Assembly (NCBI GenBank): GCA_003285105.1
Contig: CP030158.1
Location: 372,001-436,000, forward strand
DNA from: Roseithermus sacchariphilus
Lineage (GTDB): Bacteria > Bacteroidota > Rhodothermia > Rhodothermales > MEBIC09517
Reading direction: 5' to 3'
DNA: 64,000 bases
Part shown: piece by piece, positions 62,957 through 64,000 of the stretch
Position numbering within the stretch: position 1 is the first letter of the stretch
Layout: every line of letters begins with the position of its first letter
Translations under genes and position numbers: made by a program
Notes under the pieces: model-generated
What the model was told of the DNA's origin: nothing
What the model saw: only the letters and a program-made list of their open reading frames with translations
The model's database searches: none

Positions 62957-64000
62957 TCACCGCATCCGCTTGCGCCGGTTTCGGACGTAGTCTTCGAAGA
63001 TGAACTCGCCGAGGGTGTCCAGGCTGGCGTAGTAGGCCCGGCCGTGGTTGGCCTCGGTGAGTTCGCGGACGAAGTTTTGCAGGTAGGGATCGCGGGCGAT
63101 CATGAACGTCGTGACGCACACGCCCTCACGCCGGCAGATGACCGCTTCGTCGAGCACCTTGTTGACGATCTTCCGATCCAGGCCGAAGGCGTTGCGGTAC
63201 ATCCGGCCGTTCTCGAAGTGGCAGCTCGGCTTGCCGTCGGTGATCATGAAGATCTGCTTGTTCCGGTTCTTGCGGCGGTGCAGGATGTCCCGTGCCCGCT
63301 GCAGGCCGGCCAGCGTGTTGGTGTAGTACGGCCCCACGTTCAGGTAGGGCAGGTCCTTGATGTCGACCTCCCAGGCGTCGTTGCCGAAGGCGACGATGTC
63401 GAGCGTATCCTTCGGGTAGCGCGTCAGGATCAGCTCGGCCAGCGCCATGGCCGTCTTGCGCGCCGGCGTGATGCGATCCTCCCCGTAGAGCACCATCGAG
63501 TGCGAGAGGTCGATCATCAGCACGGTGGCCATGCTGCTGTGGTGATCCGTCTCGTAGACCTGGAAGTCGTCCTCGCGGAGCGACCACTCGCCGGCGCCGC
63601 TGCGGCGGAAGGCATTCTTGAGGGTGCCGGTGACGTCGAGCAGGTGCACATCGTCCCCGAACTGCCAGGGGCGCGTCTCCGGGAGGCGCTCGTCCCCCTG
63701 GCCGGCGAACGGGGTTTTGTGCTGCCCCCGGCCGCTCTTGCGCAGCTGGCGGAAGACCTCCTCGAGCGAGCGTTGCCGCAGGGTGCGCTCGGCGCGGGCG
63801 GTGATCCTCATCGCCCCGGTGGCCGGGTCCTCCTGCAGGTAGCCCCGTTTCTTGAGCTCCTCGATGAAGTCGCCGATGCCCATGGTCTCATCGGTCAGCC
63901 CGTAGCGGTTGTCGAGCTGCGTGAGCCAGTTGAGGGCTTCGGCGGCGTCGCCGGCGGCGTGCTGGAGCAGTTCCTGGAACAGGTCGAAGAGCTGCTCGAA
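62957..64000 (-). CDS. VWA-domain protein (5' end outside window)
   Basis: The frame stays open to the window edge, so the N-terminus is missing; 347 residues are visible. The first ~39 codons read FEQLFDLFQELLQHAAGD...LNWLTQLDNRYGL. A linker follows (MGIGDFIEELKKRGYL). The von Willebrand A domain has its MIDAS motif in VLMIDLSHSMVLYGEDR, with further metal residues in ITDGKPSCHF. Such proteins usually partner a MoxR-type or magnesium-chelatase-like AAA+ ATPase, probably encoded just beyond the edge. The exact role is unknown. Confidence 0.88.
   Translation of the reverse strand, partial: FEQLFDLFQELLQHAAGDAAEALNWLTQLDNRYGLTDETMGIGDFIEELKKRGYLQEDPATGAMRITARAERTLRQRSLEEVFRQLRKSGRGQHKTPFAGQGDERLPETRPWQFGDDVHLLDVTGTLKNAFRRSGAGEWSLREDDFQVYETDHHSSMATVLMIDLSHSMVLYGEDRITPARKTAMALAELILTRYPKDTLDIVAFGNDAWEVDIKDLPYLNVGPYYTNTLAGLQRARDILHRRKNRNKQIFMITDGKPSCHFENGRMYRNAFGLDRKIVNKVLDEAVICRREGVCVTTFMIARDPYLQNFVRELTEANHGRAYYASLDTLGEFIFEDYVRNRRKRMR

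Noticed and set aside
1-64000. tRNA or rRNA genes
   Set aside because: No cloverleaf with a T-arm GGTTCRA pattern and acceptor end, and no rRNA core sequence, was found while reading; a covariance search would settle it.

Overview
The window reads as a high-GC chromosome segment from the Bacteroidota/Rhodothermota side of the tree; a Rhodothermales-like organism is my inference. Pointers are a SusC/SusD pair, a FlgD-like (por-type) C-terminal domain on a secreted protein, a YpdA-type bacillithiol disulfide reductase, a class II GlyRS, cytochrome c maturation genes with a cysteine-type CcmE, and several AT-rich TAnnTTTG-like -7 boxes. No rRNA or tRNA gene, CRISPR array, insertion sequence, integrase or replication origin was recognised. 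Coding density is high, so almost every gene has a long false reading frame on the other strand.

Layout. 1-2.6 kb: the tail of a large secreted protein, a mannose-1-phosphate guanylyltransferase and a small membrane protein. 2.86-10.55 kb: an RND efflux operon (tetR, tolC-like, adaptor, enlarged permease) behind a cluster of palindromes. 10.8-14.9 kb: a CNNM/CBS membrane protein, then the peptidoglycan recycling ligase mpl. The 3' end of mpl is duplicated on both sides of a small PIN toxin/antitoxin cassette. 15-21 kb: BtuF-like protein, membrane dipeptidase, GH5 glycosidase, membrane protein, TolB-like lipoprotein, DUF486 protein. 21-26.6 kb: PAS histidine kinase, glycyl-tRNA synthetase, RluE-like pseudouridine synthase, RadC, and an unusual Rho. 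27.2-35.3 kb: alpha/beta hydrolase, membrane-anchored MurF-like ligase, RNase HII, shikimate kinase, TruA, kelch lipoprotein, arginine deiminase, TadA. 35.3-40.1 kb: Na+/H+ antiporter, small protein, Old Yellow Enzyme reductase, YpdA. 40.1-45.3 kb: a leftward string serA, engB, sucD, gatA, tatA. 45.6-49 kb: adenosine deaminase, aroA, a one-domain MGMT-like protein head-to-head with a small lipoprotein. 49.1-54.1 kb: susD and susC. 54.6-57.7 kb: prohibitin-like protein, murB, ADP-ribosylglycohydrolase. 57.8-60.5 kb: ccmB, ccmC, ccmD-like, ccmE and a DUF1499 gene. 60.5-64 kb: mgtE, rsmA, and a VWA protein cut by the window end.

Most of the content is housekeeping: cell wall (mpl, murB, MurF-like), aromatic amino acids (aroK, aroA), serine, translation and RNA modification (glyS, gatA, tadA, truA, rluE, rsmA, engB), energy and redox (sucD, ccm, ypdA). 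The accessory parts are the efflux operon, the toxin/antitoxin cassette, the SusCD pair and the ADP-ribosylglycohydrolase.

The observations most worth a second look are: (1) the 147-bp mpl tail duplication bracketing the toxin/antitoxin pair; (2) a membrane-anchored MurF-like ligase that lacks the UDP-substrate-binding domain, placed behind a hydrolase; (3) a Rho lacking its N-terminal domain and with an altered helicase motif; (4) the CxxxY-type CcmE; (5) recurrent heptanucleotide and other short tandem repeats that fill the spaces before genes; (6) an intrinsic-terminator-like hairpin in the glyS leader. All assignments come from reading the sequence; no database search was run.
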